Assembly (NCBI RefSeq): GCF_023702715.1
Contig: NZ_CP098480.1
Location: 2,728,001-2,792,000 of the forward strand
DNA: 64,000 nucleotides
Direction of reading: 5' to 3'
Source of the DNA: Acinetobacter sp. C32I
Lineage (GTDB): Bacteria > Pseudomonadota > Gammaproteobacteria > Pseudomonadales > Moraxellaceae
Shown here: positions 26,801 to 36,207 of the stretch, in pieces
Position numbering within the stretch: position 1 is the first letter of the stretch
Layout of the letters: every line of letters begins with the position of its first letter
The notes under the pieces: generated by a model
The model's input: only the letters and a program-made list of their open reading frames with translations
What the model was told of the DNA's origin: nothing
Database searches by the model: none
Translations under genes and position numbers: made by a program

Positions 26801-27109
26801 GACCTCCTTTGAAGTTTTTGCATTGTGTCAGGTTAACGCGATTCAGATAGATGTATAGAACAAAATTGCTATTTGTTCAAAACAAAGATAAATCTTGGCG
26901 GTTCAATAAAACCGATGAATAAGCTTTTATTCAACCATTTAAATTGATAATTAAAATAAAAAATCTATTTTATATAATCCAATACAAAGAAAGTAAAAAA
27001 GATAATCATCTCAACATATTTAATTTTTATTTAAAATCTTTTAAACTCCGCACATAATTTATGCAATAAATTGTAATAAAACCAAAAGCAAAAAAATTGA
27101 GAGAACACT
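26801..27109. other. Intergenic region, AT-rich
   Basis: Contains the AraC box at 26862-26874 and the promoter region of the DUF2167 gene. The second half is very AT-rich with no frame or clear structure. Confidence 0.6.
26862..26874 (-). promoter_or_regulatory. Putative AraC-family box before its own gene
   Basis: AAATAGCAATTTT read toward the araC-type gene, followed after four bases by a -10-like TATACA. Same 13 bases as at 25955-25967 and a similar distance from the start codon (65 versus 57 bases). Confidence 0.6.
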
Positions 27110-28033
27110 ATGTTAAATCCCCTGCACCCTAAAAAATTAATCCCTTTAAGTTATGCAATCGCACTGAGTCTTTCTGTATTAGGAACCACCACGATTCCGA
27201 GTTATGTGCACGCATCGGCATCAACAGAAGAAACTGCAACCAATACCAGCACGACTCAAAATGCTGCAGAAAACCCGATGGCAACCCTAGATTGGCATTT
27301 AGGGCCGAAAAAAGAAAATGTCGCCAATGTGGCAACGTTAAATACCCTCAAAGATGAAGGATTTTTAGATCCAAAGAATGCCGATAAATTCTTAGAACTC
27401 ACTGGAAATTTAACCACAGGAAGTACCAATATTTTAGTCGCTCCCGATGATTCATGGTGGGCAACCTTTGATTTTGATCCTTCAGGTTATGTCAAAGATG
27501 ATGAAAAAATCGATGCCGATGCCTTATTAAAACAACTCAAGGCATCTGATGAACCGTCTAATGAAGAGCGCACACGTTTAGGTTATCCAAAACTGTATAC
27601 CATTGGATGGGCTGTTCCACCTCATTATGACAATCAAACCAAACGTTTAGAATGGGCACTTAAAATCCGTGATGAAGAGAATAATGAAGCCATTAACTAC
27701 ACCATCCGTATTCTAGGTCGTACTGGTGTAACCAGTGCAACACTGGTATCTGATGAAGAACATTTAACCCAGAATATTAATGCCTTTAAAACCAGCTTAA
27801 AGGGTTTTGATTATAATTTTGGTGAGAAATACGCAGAATACCGTGAAGGCGATAAAGTGGCTGAATACGGCCTAGCGGCATTAATTGCAGGTGGTGCAGC
27901 AGTCGTTGCGACCAAAAAAGGCTTCTGGGCTGCGATTGCTGCATTCTTTGCGGCCGCATGGAAATTCATTGCTGTAGGTGCGATTGCCGTAGGTGGATGG
28001 CTGCGCTCCCTGTTTAATAAAAAGAAATCATAA
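27110..28033 (+). CDS. DUF2167 membrane-anchored protein
   Basis: 307 aa. A signal peptide is present (hydrophobic core about residues 15-29, cleavage near YVHA-S), then the DUF2167 region with its WWATFDFDPSGYVKDDEKIDAD block, and WAVPPHYDNQTKRLEWAL, and a C-terminal pair of helices rich in Ala and Gly (residues about 246-300) ending in a basic tail. It is probably periplasmic and anchored by the C-terminus. The function of the family is unknown. The following gene begins on the very next base after its stop, so the two are an operon. Confidence 0.86.
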   Translation: MLNPLHPKKLIPLSYAIALSLSVLGTTTIPSYVHASASTEETATNTSTTQNAAENPMATLDWHLGPKKENVANVATLNTLKDEGFLDPKNADKFLELTGNLTTGSTNILVAPDDSWWATFDFDPSGYVKDDEKIDADALLKQLKASDEPSNEERTRLGYPKLYTIGWAVPPHYDNQTKRLEWALKIRDEENNEAINYTIRILGRTGVTSATLVSDEEHLTQNINAFKTSLKGFDYNFGEKYAEYREGDKVAEYGLAALIAGGAAVVATKKGFWAAIAAFFAAAWKFIAVGAIAVGGWLRSLFNKKKS

Positions 28034-28777
28034 ATGTCGTTATCCTTCGACATACTGATTATACTCGGGATAGTCGGGTTCTATATTTATGACTCGGCTC
28101 ATCTCTATTTTTATAATGAGTTTAATCTTCAAAAAGGGCTGGGATCCACCTTTAAATCACAATTGATTTCACGGCAACTGAACGTTTTTCGTAAATATTT
28201 ATTCATCCCAAACCTACTTTTATCGCATCAACTCCTTTTTAAATGTGCATGGAAGATCAAAGATTCTGAGCTTATCATGCATTCCGATGATATTCGCCAC
28301 CTCAAAAATATCAGCCAAACCTTAAAGCCGCTACAATGGATCAATATTTTCGTCTTTGTGCTGACCTTAGCGATTTTACCCTTTTTAATTTTATTTAAAG
28401 CAGGCTATCTTGCCGTTGCGATCATCTTAGTCATTATTTATAGTTTAAATCTCATTTCTATCTTGTTTGTGATTGTAAAAAGGAAAAAACTCCAGCTTTC
28501 CTGGCTTAAAATCATGCAGCTATTATTAGATGCTTTACTCTGCCCTCCTTTTGCATTAAATCTATTACGAAAAATTAGTTTAAATTATCATGCCAAAACA
28601 GATGGTATATTGCTCGCTGCTCACATCCTCAACCCGCAACAATATCAACAGTTACTTGATGAGATTCTGCTGGATATCCAAGCATTAAAAATCGCATCAA
28701 ATGAAAAAAACATCGTACAGCTCGAATTAAGAGAGCAGCAGCTGCTCCAGTTAAAAGCACCACTTGAGCATCCATAA
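28034..28777 (+). CDS. Uncharacterised membrane protein, partner of DUF2167 gene
   Basis: 247 aa, no family recognised. Hydrophobic segments near residues 5-22 and a pair at about 95-150 (ILPFLILFKAGYLAVAIILVIIYSL) are separated by basic stretches, and the C-terminus is helical with many Gln and Glu. Its ATG directly follows the stop of the DUF2167 gene (TAAATG), so it is co-transcribed and perhaps functionally linked. Confidence 0.75.
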   Translation: MSLSFDILIILGIVGFYIYDSAHLYFYNEFNLQKGLGSTFKSQLISRQLNVFRKYLFIPNLLLSHQLLFKCAWKIKDSELIMHSDDIRHLKNISQTLKPLQWINIFVFVLTLAILPFLILFKAGYLAVAIILVIIYSLNLISILFVIVKRKKLQLSWLKIMQLLLDALLCPPFALNLLRKISLNYHAKTDGILLAAHILNPQQYQQLLDEILLDIQALKIASNEKNIVQLELREQQLLQLKAPLEHP

Positions 28778-28808
28778 AATCACCCGTAGCAGGTCATTCA
28801 AATAAGAA

Positions 28809-29297
28809 TTAGTTTAATGATGCTGGAAGATCAACCCGTCTCATCTCTTGACCATATTTGAGCATCGAATCTTGTTTCATGTGATAGCACACTTTGACAT
28901 TATCATAGGCATCACGATAGGCATCGACACTGCCTTGAATACACAATTGTGGCTGTTTAAGCGAAAACTGAATCAATGCAGGCTGACCGTTTAATCCGCC
29001 TTTCTCATCTTTAAAGCCTAATACTGCATCACGTAACGGAAACACCACACCCGTTTGCGTATCTATCACCACATAACGAATTTCACGAGTCGATCCGACA
29101 TTGAGCAAAATTTTTGTTGCATCATAGTTGGGCGACTGTTTTGCCAATGCAGCTTTATATTGAGCAATATTGCGCTTGGAACAGAAGTCAAAATCATCAT
29201 AATCAAAGCGACAATCAGCGGTTGCGCTATAAGGGACTTTCGCCAGCACAGCAAAGCTCCAAGCTGCAATCGCCAATACAAACAATATTTTTTTCAT
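28809..29297 (-). CDS. Secreted hypothetical protein, 162 aa
   Basis: The N-terminus is a signal peptide (MKKILFVLAIAAWSFAVLA). The mature part has four cysteines (CRFDYDDFDFC early, CIQG and CYHM late), which may form disulfides in the periplasm. No family recognised. It is convergent with the gene ending at 28777 and lies 109 bases after tex on the same strand, beyond the tex terminator. Confidence 0.75.
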   Translation of the reverse strand: MKKILFVLAIAAWSFAVLAKVPYSATADCRFDYDDFDFCSKRNIAQYKAALAKQSPNYDATKILLNVGSTREIRYVVIDTQTGVVFPLRDAVLGFKDEKGGLNGQPALIQFSLKQPQLCIQGSVDAYRDAYDNVKVCYHMKQDSMLKYGQEMRRVDLPASLN

Positions 29298-29366
29298 TAT
29301 TTAACCCTTCATTTTTTATGGTTATTGCCGTCACAGACATGCAAAAATTAGAACCCTCTCACTCAA

Positions 29367-29398
29367 AATAAAAGCCTCCGAAGAGGCTTTTATTTATT
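29367..29398 (-). terminator. Terminator of tex
   Basis: On the minus strand, AAAAGCCTC-TTC-GGAGGCTTTT followed by ATTTTG; the reverse side also has a short T run. Confidence 0.85.
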
Positions 29399-29405
29399 TG
29401 ATCAA

Positions 29406-31760
29406 TTACTTAGAACCTTTAATCCCAGCTTGTAATAACAACGCACCTAAACCACCAATTTTTTGCTCTTGCGGCTTCTCAGTTTTTGGCTTGTTATTTT
29501 GCGGACGCTTAAAGTCACCCTCTTTACGTGGTGGACGTTGGCCTTGTGGTTTACGATCTGAACGTTCAGTACGATCTTGTTGTGGACGTTGCTGACGTGG
29601 TGCTTTGGCTGGAGCTGAGCCTTCAGCACGCATACTCAAGTTGACACGATTACGTTCCACGTCCACTTGCATCACACGGACTTGCACAATTTGACCTGGT
29701 TTCACCACTTTATGTGGATCAGAAACAAACTCATTGGCAAGTTCCGAGATATGCACGAGACCATCTTGGTGTACACCCACATCCACAAAGGCACCGAAGT
29801 TGGTCACATTGGTGACTACACCTTCAAGTTGCATGCCTTCAGTCAATTGCGCAACTTCGGTAATGTCTTCACGGAATTTCGCAGTACGGAATTCTGGACG
29901 TGGATCACGACCCGGTTTTTCCAATTCAGCCAAAACGTCTTGAATGGTCGGTAGACCAAATTGATCATCAACAAATTCATCGGCTTTGACTTGGCGAATA
30001 ATTTCGGTATTCCCGATAATGTCTTTTACTGTTGTCGCTTTTGCTGCAACAATTTTTCCTACCAAACCATAACTTTCAGGGTGAACAGCAGAAGCATCTA
30101 GTGGCTCTGAACCATTTTGTACACGCAAGAAGCCCGCAGATTGTTCAAAAGTACGCTCGCCTAAACGTGGTACTTTCTTCAATGCCTGACGGTTATCAAA
30201 ACGACCATTTTCTTTACGGTAGTCCACAATCTGCTGAGCAATCGACTTATTCAGACCCGCAATGTAGGCCAAGATCGCAGGAGATGCTGTATTCACGTCC
30301 ACACCCACCGCATTCACACAGTCTTCAACCACAGCATCCAGTGTTTTTGCTAAGCCAGTCTGGTTCACATCATGTTGATATTGACCCACACCAATCGACT
30401 TTGGATCGATTTTTACTAACTCAGCCAATGGATCTTGTAAACGACGTGCAATTGACACCGCACCACGAATCGAAACATCAAGCTCAGGCAACTCTTGTGA
30501 AGCCAGTTCACTTGCAGAGTAAACAGAAGCACCCGCTTCACTTACGGTGATACGTGTCAATTGCAGATCAGTATTGGCCGCCATCATTTCAGCAACAACC
30601 GCTTCTGTTTCACGACTTGCAGTACCATTACCAATCGCAATAAGTTCCACGTGGAACTCTCGGCATAAACGTGCAAGTTCAGCAATCGAGCCTGCTTTGT
30701 CTTCTTTCGGTGCAAATGGATAAATGGTGCTATGCGCTAGGACATCACCTGCATCACTCACCACAGCAAGCTTCACACCGGTACGGATACCAGGGTCAAC
30801 CCCTAATGTGGTACGGCTGCCTGCAGGTGCAGAAAGCAATAAATGACGTAGATTTTCAGCAAATACATCCATTGCTTCAGCTTCAGCAGCCAAACGTTTG
30901 TCTGTTAATAATGAATGTTCGATTTGAGGACGAATTTTGCCTAACCAGAACAGTTTAGCCGTTTGTTTAAGATAATCCTGACGGCTTTGTGGTTGAATTT
31001 GTTCAAGATTATATTCTGTCTCAATACGAGCCAACGGCGCATCATCCTCGCCATCCACTTTCAGACCCAATACATTTTCTTGGCGGCCACGTAACATCGC
31101 CAATAAACGATGCGATGGCACTTTGTTGAGGTTTTCAGAAAACTCAAAATAATCACGGAACTTTTTGCCGACTTCTTTTTTCTCATCAGAAGCCACCGCA
31201 CTTTTCAAGACTGCAGTTTTAGCAAAAGTTTGTTTTAATTCAGTGGTTAAAGCAATGTTTTGTGCCCAGTCATCAATCAAGATATGCTGAATTGCATCCA
31301 GCTGGCTTTCTACGTCTGGGTAGTCTTCATGGCTAAAGCCCGCTAAAGCTTCAGTTGGATCCACTTGATCAGCAATAATTTTTTCAGCAATAACCCCGAG
31401 GCCAGCCTCTTTTGCTTTAAATGATTTACTGGTTCGTTTTGGACGATATGGCGCGTAAATTTCTTCTAATGCATTCTTGGTATCTGCTGCATTGACGCGT
31501 GCTAATAAATCATCGCTTAATTTATCTTGTTCTTGTAAAGATTGGATCACCTTCTCACGACGCTCGTATAAATCACGTAAATAAGTTAAACGTGTATCGA
31601 GTTGACGTAATTGCGTATCGTCTAAGCCTTGCGTGACTTCTTTACGGTAACGTGCAATAAAAGGAACGCTAGCACCTTCATCAATTAAACGAATAGCAGC
31701 TTCTACTTGGTTTGGACGTACGGCAAGTTCATTTGCCAACTGCTGAACTAAGTCAGTCAT
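29406..31760 (-). CDS. tex: Tex, S1-domain transcription accessory protein
   Basis: 784 aa, RNA-binding protein with nucleic-acid and elongation complex roles. Domains in order: N-terminal helical part, YqgF-like domain (GVDPGIRTGVKLAVV, residues about 330-460), helix-hairpin-helix repeats (about 485-570, VNTASPAILAYIAGLNKSIA), and an S1 domain (about 640-715, GVVTNVTNFGAFVDVGVH). The C-terminal tail of some 70 residues is basic and low complexity (QRPQQDRTERSDRK), longer than in E. coli. The start at 31760 (MTDLVQQLANEL) fits the family; the frame is open 12 codons further. Confidence 0.95.
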   Translation of the reverse strand: MTDLVQQLANELAVRPNQVEAAIRLIDEGASVPFIARYRKEVTQGLDDTQLRQLDTRLTYLRDLYERREKVIQSLQEQDKLSDDLLARVNAADTKNALEEIYAPYRPKRTSKSFKAKEAGLGVIAEKIIADQVDPTEALAGFSHEDYPDVESQLDAIQHILIDDWAQNIALTTELKQTFAKTAVLKSAVASDEKKEVGKKFRDYFEFSENLNKVPSHRLLAMLRGRQENVLGLKVDGEDDAPLARIETEYNLEQIQPQSRQDYLKQTAKLFWLGKIRPQIEHSLLTDKRLAAEAEAMDVFAENLRHLLLSAPAGSRTTLGVDPGIRTGVKLAVVSDAGDVLAHSTIYPFAPKEDKAGSIAELARLCREFHVELIAIGNGTASRETEAVVAEMMAANTDLQLTRITVSEAGASVYSASELASQELPELDVSIRGAVSIARRLQDPLAELVKIDPKSIGVGQYQHDVNQTGLAKTLDAVVEDCVNAVGVDVNTASPAILAYIAGLNKSIAQQIVDYRKENGRFDNRQALKKVPRLGERTFEQSAGFLRVQNGSEPLDASAVHPESYGLVGKIVAAKATTVKDIIGNTEIIRQVKADEFVDDQFGLPTIQDVLAELEKPGRDPRPEFRTAKFREDITEVAQLTEGMQLEGVVTNVTNFGAFVDVGVHQDGLVHISELANEFVSDPHKVVKPGQIVQVRVMQVDVERNRVNLSMRAEGSAPAKAPRQQRPQQDRTERSDRKPQGQRPPRKEGDFKRPQNNKPKTEKPQEQKIGGLGALLLQAGIKGSK

Positions 31761-32099
31761 CGTGATTGATTCCACAAGGGTTAAGTCTAAAAGCACTGAT
31801 TATAAAGTTCATGGCTATAAAATCCACCATTGTTTTTTTGAATATTGTGAGAGTAGTTTATGCAAATCTCGAAATGTTTCTAAAATACCAAGATTTTTTC
31901 GCCTAAATATTGAAAAATAGATTGATTGTCATCATTTTGCCTGTATATATTTGGTATCTATCTCTTGATTTTATTGGCAATATTTGTTGCTTTATAACAT
32001 AGCCAAAACTGTGCAATGAATCGTATACTCAAAGTTGTATTGATATTTCACAATCGCATTGCATAAAGACGATGACAATAAACGATAAAGGAGCACATC
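31761..32099. other. Intergenic region before ompR
   Basis: AT-rich divergent promoter region of tex and ompR. The 9-base arms ATTGTCATC (31925-31933) and GATGACAAT (32071-32079) are 137 bases apart and may be chance. No gene seen. Confidence 0.5.
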
Positions 32100-32864
32100 A
32101 TGAGTTTAGTTGTACCTGCCGAATCGACGGAAACTGTGCACCATGAGACAGACCGAGTCGAACGCATCTTAGTGGTCGATGACGATGTGCGCTTGCGTAC
32201 GCTATTACAACGCTTTTTGGAAGACAAAGGCTTTGTGGTAAAAACTGCCCATGATGCAACCCAAATGGACCGTTTACTACAACGTGAACTGTTCTCACTT
32301 ATCGTGCTTGATTTTATGCTTCCTGTCGAAGACGGTTTAAGCATTTGCCGTCGTTTACGCCAATCCAATATTGATACCCCGATTATCATGCTGACTGCAC
32401 GTGGCAGTGACTCTGACCGTATTGCAGGTCTGGAAGCGGGTGCAGATGACTATTTGCCAAAACCATTTAACCCAAATGAATTACTGGCACGTATTCGCGC
32501 AGTATTACGTCGTCAAGTGCGTGAAGTACCAGGTGCACCGAGCCAACAAGTGGAAGTGGTCAGCTTTGGTCCATGGTCTTTAGATTTATCGACGCGTACA
32601 CTGACCCGTGAAGGTCAGGTGGTTACGCTCACCACGGGCGAGTTTGCAGTCTTAAAAGCACTGGTTCAGCATCCACGTGAACCATTGACGCGTGACAAGC
32701 TGATGAATTTGGCACGTGGTCGTGAATGGGGTGCAATGGAACGTTCGATTGATGTCCAAGTCTCTCGTCTGCGTCGTTTAATTGAAGATAACCCTGCCCG
32801 TGCCCGTTATATCCAAACCGTTTGGGGCGTAGGCTACGTTTTTGTTCCTGATGGTGCTGAATAA
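32100..32864 (+). CDS. ompR: OmpR response regulator
   Basis: 254 aa. Receiver domain with the acidic cluster DDD (27-29), phosphoacceptor Asp71 (IVLDFMLP), Thr99 and Lys121, followed by a winged-helix DNA-binding domain (residues about 150-250, RSIDVQVSRLRRLIED...GVGYVF). It partners EnvZ 17 bases downstream. It has an N-terminal extension of about 20 residues compared with E. coli OmpR. AAAGGAG lies before the ATG. In Acinetobacter this pair is a general osmotic/envelope response system. Confidence 0.95.
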   Translation: MSLVVPAESTETVHHETDRVERILVVDDDVRLRTLLQRFLEDKGFVVKTAHDATQMDRLLQRELFSLIVLDFMLPVEDGLSICRRLRQSNIDTPIIMLTARGSDSDRIAGLEAGADDYLPKPFNPNELLARIRAVLRRQVREVPGAPSQQVEVVSFGPWSLDLSTRTLTREGQVVTLTTGEFAVLKALVQHPREPLTRDKLMNLARGREWGAMERSIDVQVSRLRRLIEDNPARARYIQTVWGVGYVFVPDGAE

Positions 32865-32881
32865 GCTTGGGAAATTAAACG

Positions 32882-34336
32882 TTGAAACTTGAACCCATTG
32901 ATCCACAAGAATTTACGGATTTCGCAGCTTATTCCGAAAGGCCACGAACCAAATGGGAACGTTTTTTAGATAAAATTAAACCGCGTTCTGCCGCCATGCG
33001 CACCACCATTCTGGTGTTGTTCATGGTGTTTTTTAGCCTGTTTATGTCTTTGTGGTTCTTTTGGCGAACGCTTTATCTGCCTGAGTTACAGCAACACGCC
33101 CGCTACCTCGCGATTGAATTGGAACTGGTCAATAATCCAGATATCCGTATTCTGCATCGCGATAGCGAAGTCGATGTCGATACTTGGTTAAAAAATCGTA
33201 TTGGCATTGAATATGTAACCGATCCCAAAGAATTTCCAAAGGTTGAAGATAAATTCTTAGCGGAATTATTTACCAATCAAATTGAATCCAAACTGGCCAA
33301 AGAACTCGGCGTAGAAAACGTTACGGTTTATTTTAAATTTAAACCGATTCCACGCATCTGGATTCAAACCCCAGAAATGAACGGGAATTGGGTTAGAGAA
33401 CCGTTAAAAACCTATACAAACTATAGTGTTGAGCTGATTGCAAGTTGGCTGTTTGGTGTTCCAATTCTATCTTCCATTATTATTTTAATTTTGGTTCGAC
33501 AAATGAACCGACCTTTGCGTCGCTTACAAAATACAGCCAACAATTATAGTAAAACGGGTAAGGCGCCTTATCTCGACACCAATCACGGACCACTTGAAAT
33601 TCGTCAGGTGAACCAAGCCTTTAACCACATGGTATATACGCTTGAGCAAACCGAACGTGATCGTCAGATTATGTTGGCAGGGATTTCCCATGATTTACGT
33701 ACACCATTGACGCGTATTCGTTTGACCGCAGAAATGCTACCTGATGAGTTTTTCCGTGAAGGCCTGATCTACGATGTCGACGACATGGACGCGATTTTGA
33801 ATCAGTTCATATCCTATATGCGAGATGGTTCGGATGAAGAACTCACGGAAACCAACCTCAATACCCTACTACAGGAACTGGTGGTGCAGTTCAAACCACT
33901 GGATATTCGTTTTCAGGCACAAGAACTACCGATCATTGCTGCGCGTAGCTTGTCCTTAAAACGTCTGATTGCCAATTTAATTAACAATGCTAAACGCTAT
34001 GGTGCAGAGCCGATTGAACTTTCTGCCAGCCATGTCGATGAGCACATCTTAATTACAGTTGCCGATCACGGCGAAGGCATTCCTCCCGATCAAGTGGAAG
34101 AATTGATGCAGCCTTTTGTACGCGGTAATTCTGCTCGTACTATTCAAGGCAGTGGTTTAGGTCTGGCGATTGTAAAACGCATTGTCGATATTCACCAAGG
34201 ACAGATCAGCATCCGTAACCGTGAACAAGGTGGCTTGGAAGTGGTGATTTCCCTCCCCATTTCTACAGCATCAAATGACGAACCACAAAACAATGCCATC
34301 GATAAAATAAAGCAGACGCTAACAGGGCATTTTTAA
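32882..34336 (+). CDS. envZ: EnvZ sensor histidine kinase
   Basis: 484 aa inner-membrane kinase. Two transmembrane segments (about residues 41-60 and 188-206) flank a periplasmic domain of about 125 residues. HAMP follows, then the H box AGISHDLRTPLTRIRL with His270, and the ATP-binding motifs NLINNAKRYG and GEGIPPD and GLGLAIV. The listed start is TTG with no good ribosome site; an ATG at codon 39, just before the first helix, is the alternative. Translation may rely on coupling with ompR. Confidence 0.93.
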   Translation: MKLEPIDPQEFTDFAAYSERPRTKWERFLDKIKPRSAAMRTTILVLFMVFFSLFMSLWFFWRTLYLPELQQHARYLAIELELVNNPDIRILHRDSEVDVDTWLKNRIGIEYVTDPKEFPKVEDKFLAELFTNQIESKLAKELGVENVTVYFKFKPIPRIWIQTPEMNGNWVREPLKTYTNYSVELIASWLFGVPILSSIIILILVRQMNRPLRRLQNTANNYSKTGKAPYLDTNHGPLEIRQVNQAFNHMVYTLEQTERDRQIMLAGISHDLRTPLTRIRLTAEMLPDEFFREGLIYDVDDMDAILNQFISYMRDGSDEELTETNLNTLLQELVVQFKPLDIRFQAQELPIIAARSLSLKRLIANLINNAKRYGAEPIELSASHVDEHILITVADHGEGIPPDQVEELMQPFVRGNSARTIQGSGLGLAIVKRIVDIHQGQISIRNREQGGLEVVISLPISTASNDEPQNNAIDKIKQTLTGHF

Positions 34337-34380
34337 AGGGATCCAATCTACCTCCTTTCATCGTCTATCAATGACTCTTC

Positions 34381-34439
34381 GACTAAAGTCTTCAGTCCAA
34401 TCGATTTAGGATTGATGGCTTTAGTCCGGTTTTATACCG
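34381..34439 (+). ncRNA. Two adjacent hairpins after envZ
   Basis: GACTAAAG (34381-34388) pairs with CTTTAGTC (34419-34426), with an inner CAATC/GATTG helix; CGGT-5-ACCG follows at 34427-34439. There is no clean T run, so not a standard terminator. It may be a transcript end or the leader of the CoA-transferase gene; no function assigned. Confidence 0.3.
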
Positions 34440-34635
34440 ATTCAAACCACGCAATGAACCTACCTCCAAGTTTCTTTCCTGTATAAATTCAAGCAAATAT
34501 CACACAGAAAATAAGCAACTGAAAAGCAGATGAATAAAGCGTATGCAGCTGTATTAGACCTTAGCCTTATTTCAATTCACTTTTCATGTTTTAGCGCTAA
34601 AATCCATATCCAATGAAAAGCAATATTGAGAATGG

Positions 34636-36153
34636 ATGATGTCTTTAAGTCGTATTCGTCTTGCAGCACTGCATGACAAAGTGATGAGTGCAGAGCAGGC
34701 AGCTCAGTTTATTAAAAATGATATGACGGTGGGTATGAGCGGTTTTACCCGTGCTGGTGAAGCGAAAGCTGTACCACAAGCATTGGTCGAACAAGCCAAA
34801 AAAAATCCGTTAAAAATCACATTAATTACCGGTGCAAGCCTCGGCAACGACTTAGACAAACAATTGACAGAAGCAGGTGTTCTTGCGCGTCGTATGCCAT
34901 TCCAAGTTGACAACACCTTACGTCGTGCCATCAACAATGGCGAAGTGATGTTTATCGACCAACATTTGTCTGAAACCGTTGAACAGATGCGTAACCAGCA
35001 ACTGAAACGTCCTGATGTTGCAGTAATTGAAGCAGTTGCCATTACCGAGGATGGTCATATCGTTCCAACCACCTCTGTCGGCAACTCAGCAAGTTTTGCG
35101 ATTTTTGCAGAAAAAGTAATTGTCGAAATCAATACCTCGCTCAGCGAAAATTTCGAAGGCTTACACGATATTTATATCCCGACCTATCGCCCTACCCGTA
35201 CACCATTGCCTTTAACACAAGTGGATGACCGTATTGGTTCAACCGCGATTCCAATCGATCCAGCAAAAATCGTGGGTATCGTATTCAATGATACCGCAGA
35301 TTCACCATCAACGGTGACTGCACCTGATGCTGAGACTCAAGGCATTGCCAACCACTTGATCAAATTCTTTGAACAGGAAGTGGCTGCAGGTCGTTTAGCG
35401 AAAAACTTAGGTCCATTACAGGCGGGCATTGGCTCAATTGCGAATGCTGTTTTAACGGGACTTAAAGATTCGAATTTCGAAGACTTGGTCATGTATTCAG
35501 AAGTTCTACAAGACTGTACGTTTGAACTGATTGATGCAGGCAAGATGAAGTTTGCTTCAGGTAGCTCAATTACCCTATCAGCACAATGTGGCGAGCGTGT
35601 ATTTGGCAATCTTGAACACTACAAAGACAAATTAGTACTTCGCCCTCAAGAAATTTCAAACCATCCAGAACTGGTGCGTCGTTTGGGGATTATCGGCATC
35701 AACACCGCACTTGAGTTTGATATTTACGGCAACGTGAACTCAACCCACGTTTGTGGTACCAAGATGATGAACGGTATCGGTGGTTCAGGTGACTTTGCCC
35801 GTAACGCACACCTTGCGATCTTCGTGACCAAATCTATTGCTAAAGGTGGTGATATTTCATCGATCGTACCAATGGTCAGCCACGTCGATCACAATGAACA
35901 TGATGTGGACATTTTGGTCACAGAAGTTGGTCTGGCCGATCTTCGTGGCTTAGCACCACGTGAACGTGCCCGTGTGATTATTGATAACTGCGTACATCCA
36001 CTGTATCAAGGTGCGCTCAATGATTACTTTGACCGTGCTTGTGCACGCGGTGGCCATACCCCACACATTCTTCGTGAAGCCTTGTCTTGGCATGCCAATT
36101 TTGAAGAAACAGGTCATATGTTAGCGCCTGTCGCTGTGGCGAAGTCTGCTTAA
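34636..36153 (+). CDS. Acetyl-CoA hydrolase/succinate CoA-transferase
   Basis: 505 aa, family I CoA-transferase. Catalyses CoA exchange between acetyl-CoA and succinate or hydrolysis of acetyl-CoA; the catalytic Glu and the oxyanion-type GIGGSGDF motif near residue 385 (family GxGGSGDF) are present. The N-terminal GMSGFTRAGEAKAVPQAL and the C-terminal GLADLRGLAPRERARVI fit the SCACT subgroup. ATGATG gives two start choices. Preceded by a 299-base gap and followed by a strong terminator. The physiological substrate is not certain. Confidence 0.9.
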   Translation: MMSLSRIRLAALHDKVMSAEQAAQFIKNDMTVGMSGFTRAGEAKAVPQALVEQAKKNPLKITLITGASLGNDLDKQLTEAGVLARRMPFQVDNTLRRAINNGEVMFIDQHLSETVEQMRNQQLKRPDVAVIEAVAITEDGHIVPTTSVGNSASFAIFAEKVIVEINTSLSENFEGLHDIYIPTYRPTRTPLPLTQVDDRIGSTAIPIDPAKIVGIVFNDTADSPSTVTAPDAETQGIANHLIKFFEQEVAAGRLAKNLGPLQAGIGSIANAVLTGLKDSNFEDLVMYSEVLQDCTFELIDAGKMKFASGSSITLSAQCGERVFGNLEHYKDKLVLRPQEISNHPELVRRLGIIGINTALEFDIYGNVNSTHVCGTKMMNGIGGSGDFARNAHLAIFVTKSIAKGGDISSIVPMVSHVDHNEHDVDILVTEVGLADLRGLAPRERARVIIDNCVHPLYQGALNDYFDRACARGGHTPHILREALSWHANFEETGHMLAPVAVAKSA

Positions 36154-36170
36154 CGCTCGACTCCCATCCA

Positions 36171-36202
36171 AATAAAAAGCATGTTCCGACATGCTTTTTT
36201 TA
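36171..36202. terminator. Terminator after the CoA-transferase gene
   Basis: AAAAAGCATGT-TCCG-ACATGCTTTTTTT with A and T runs; works for both convergent genes. Confidence 0.9.
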
Positions 36203-36207
36203 TTTTC

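Noticed and set aside
30032..30550. Plus-strand 172-aa frame opposite tex
   Set aside because: Shadow frame rich in Gln, His and Pro from reversed codons; no start signal.
31925..32079. 9-base inverted arms ATTGTCATC/GATGACAAT before ompR
   Set aside because: The 137-base gap makes chance likely; no supporting structure.
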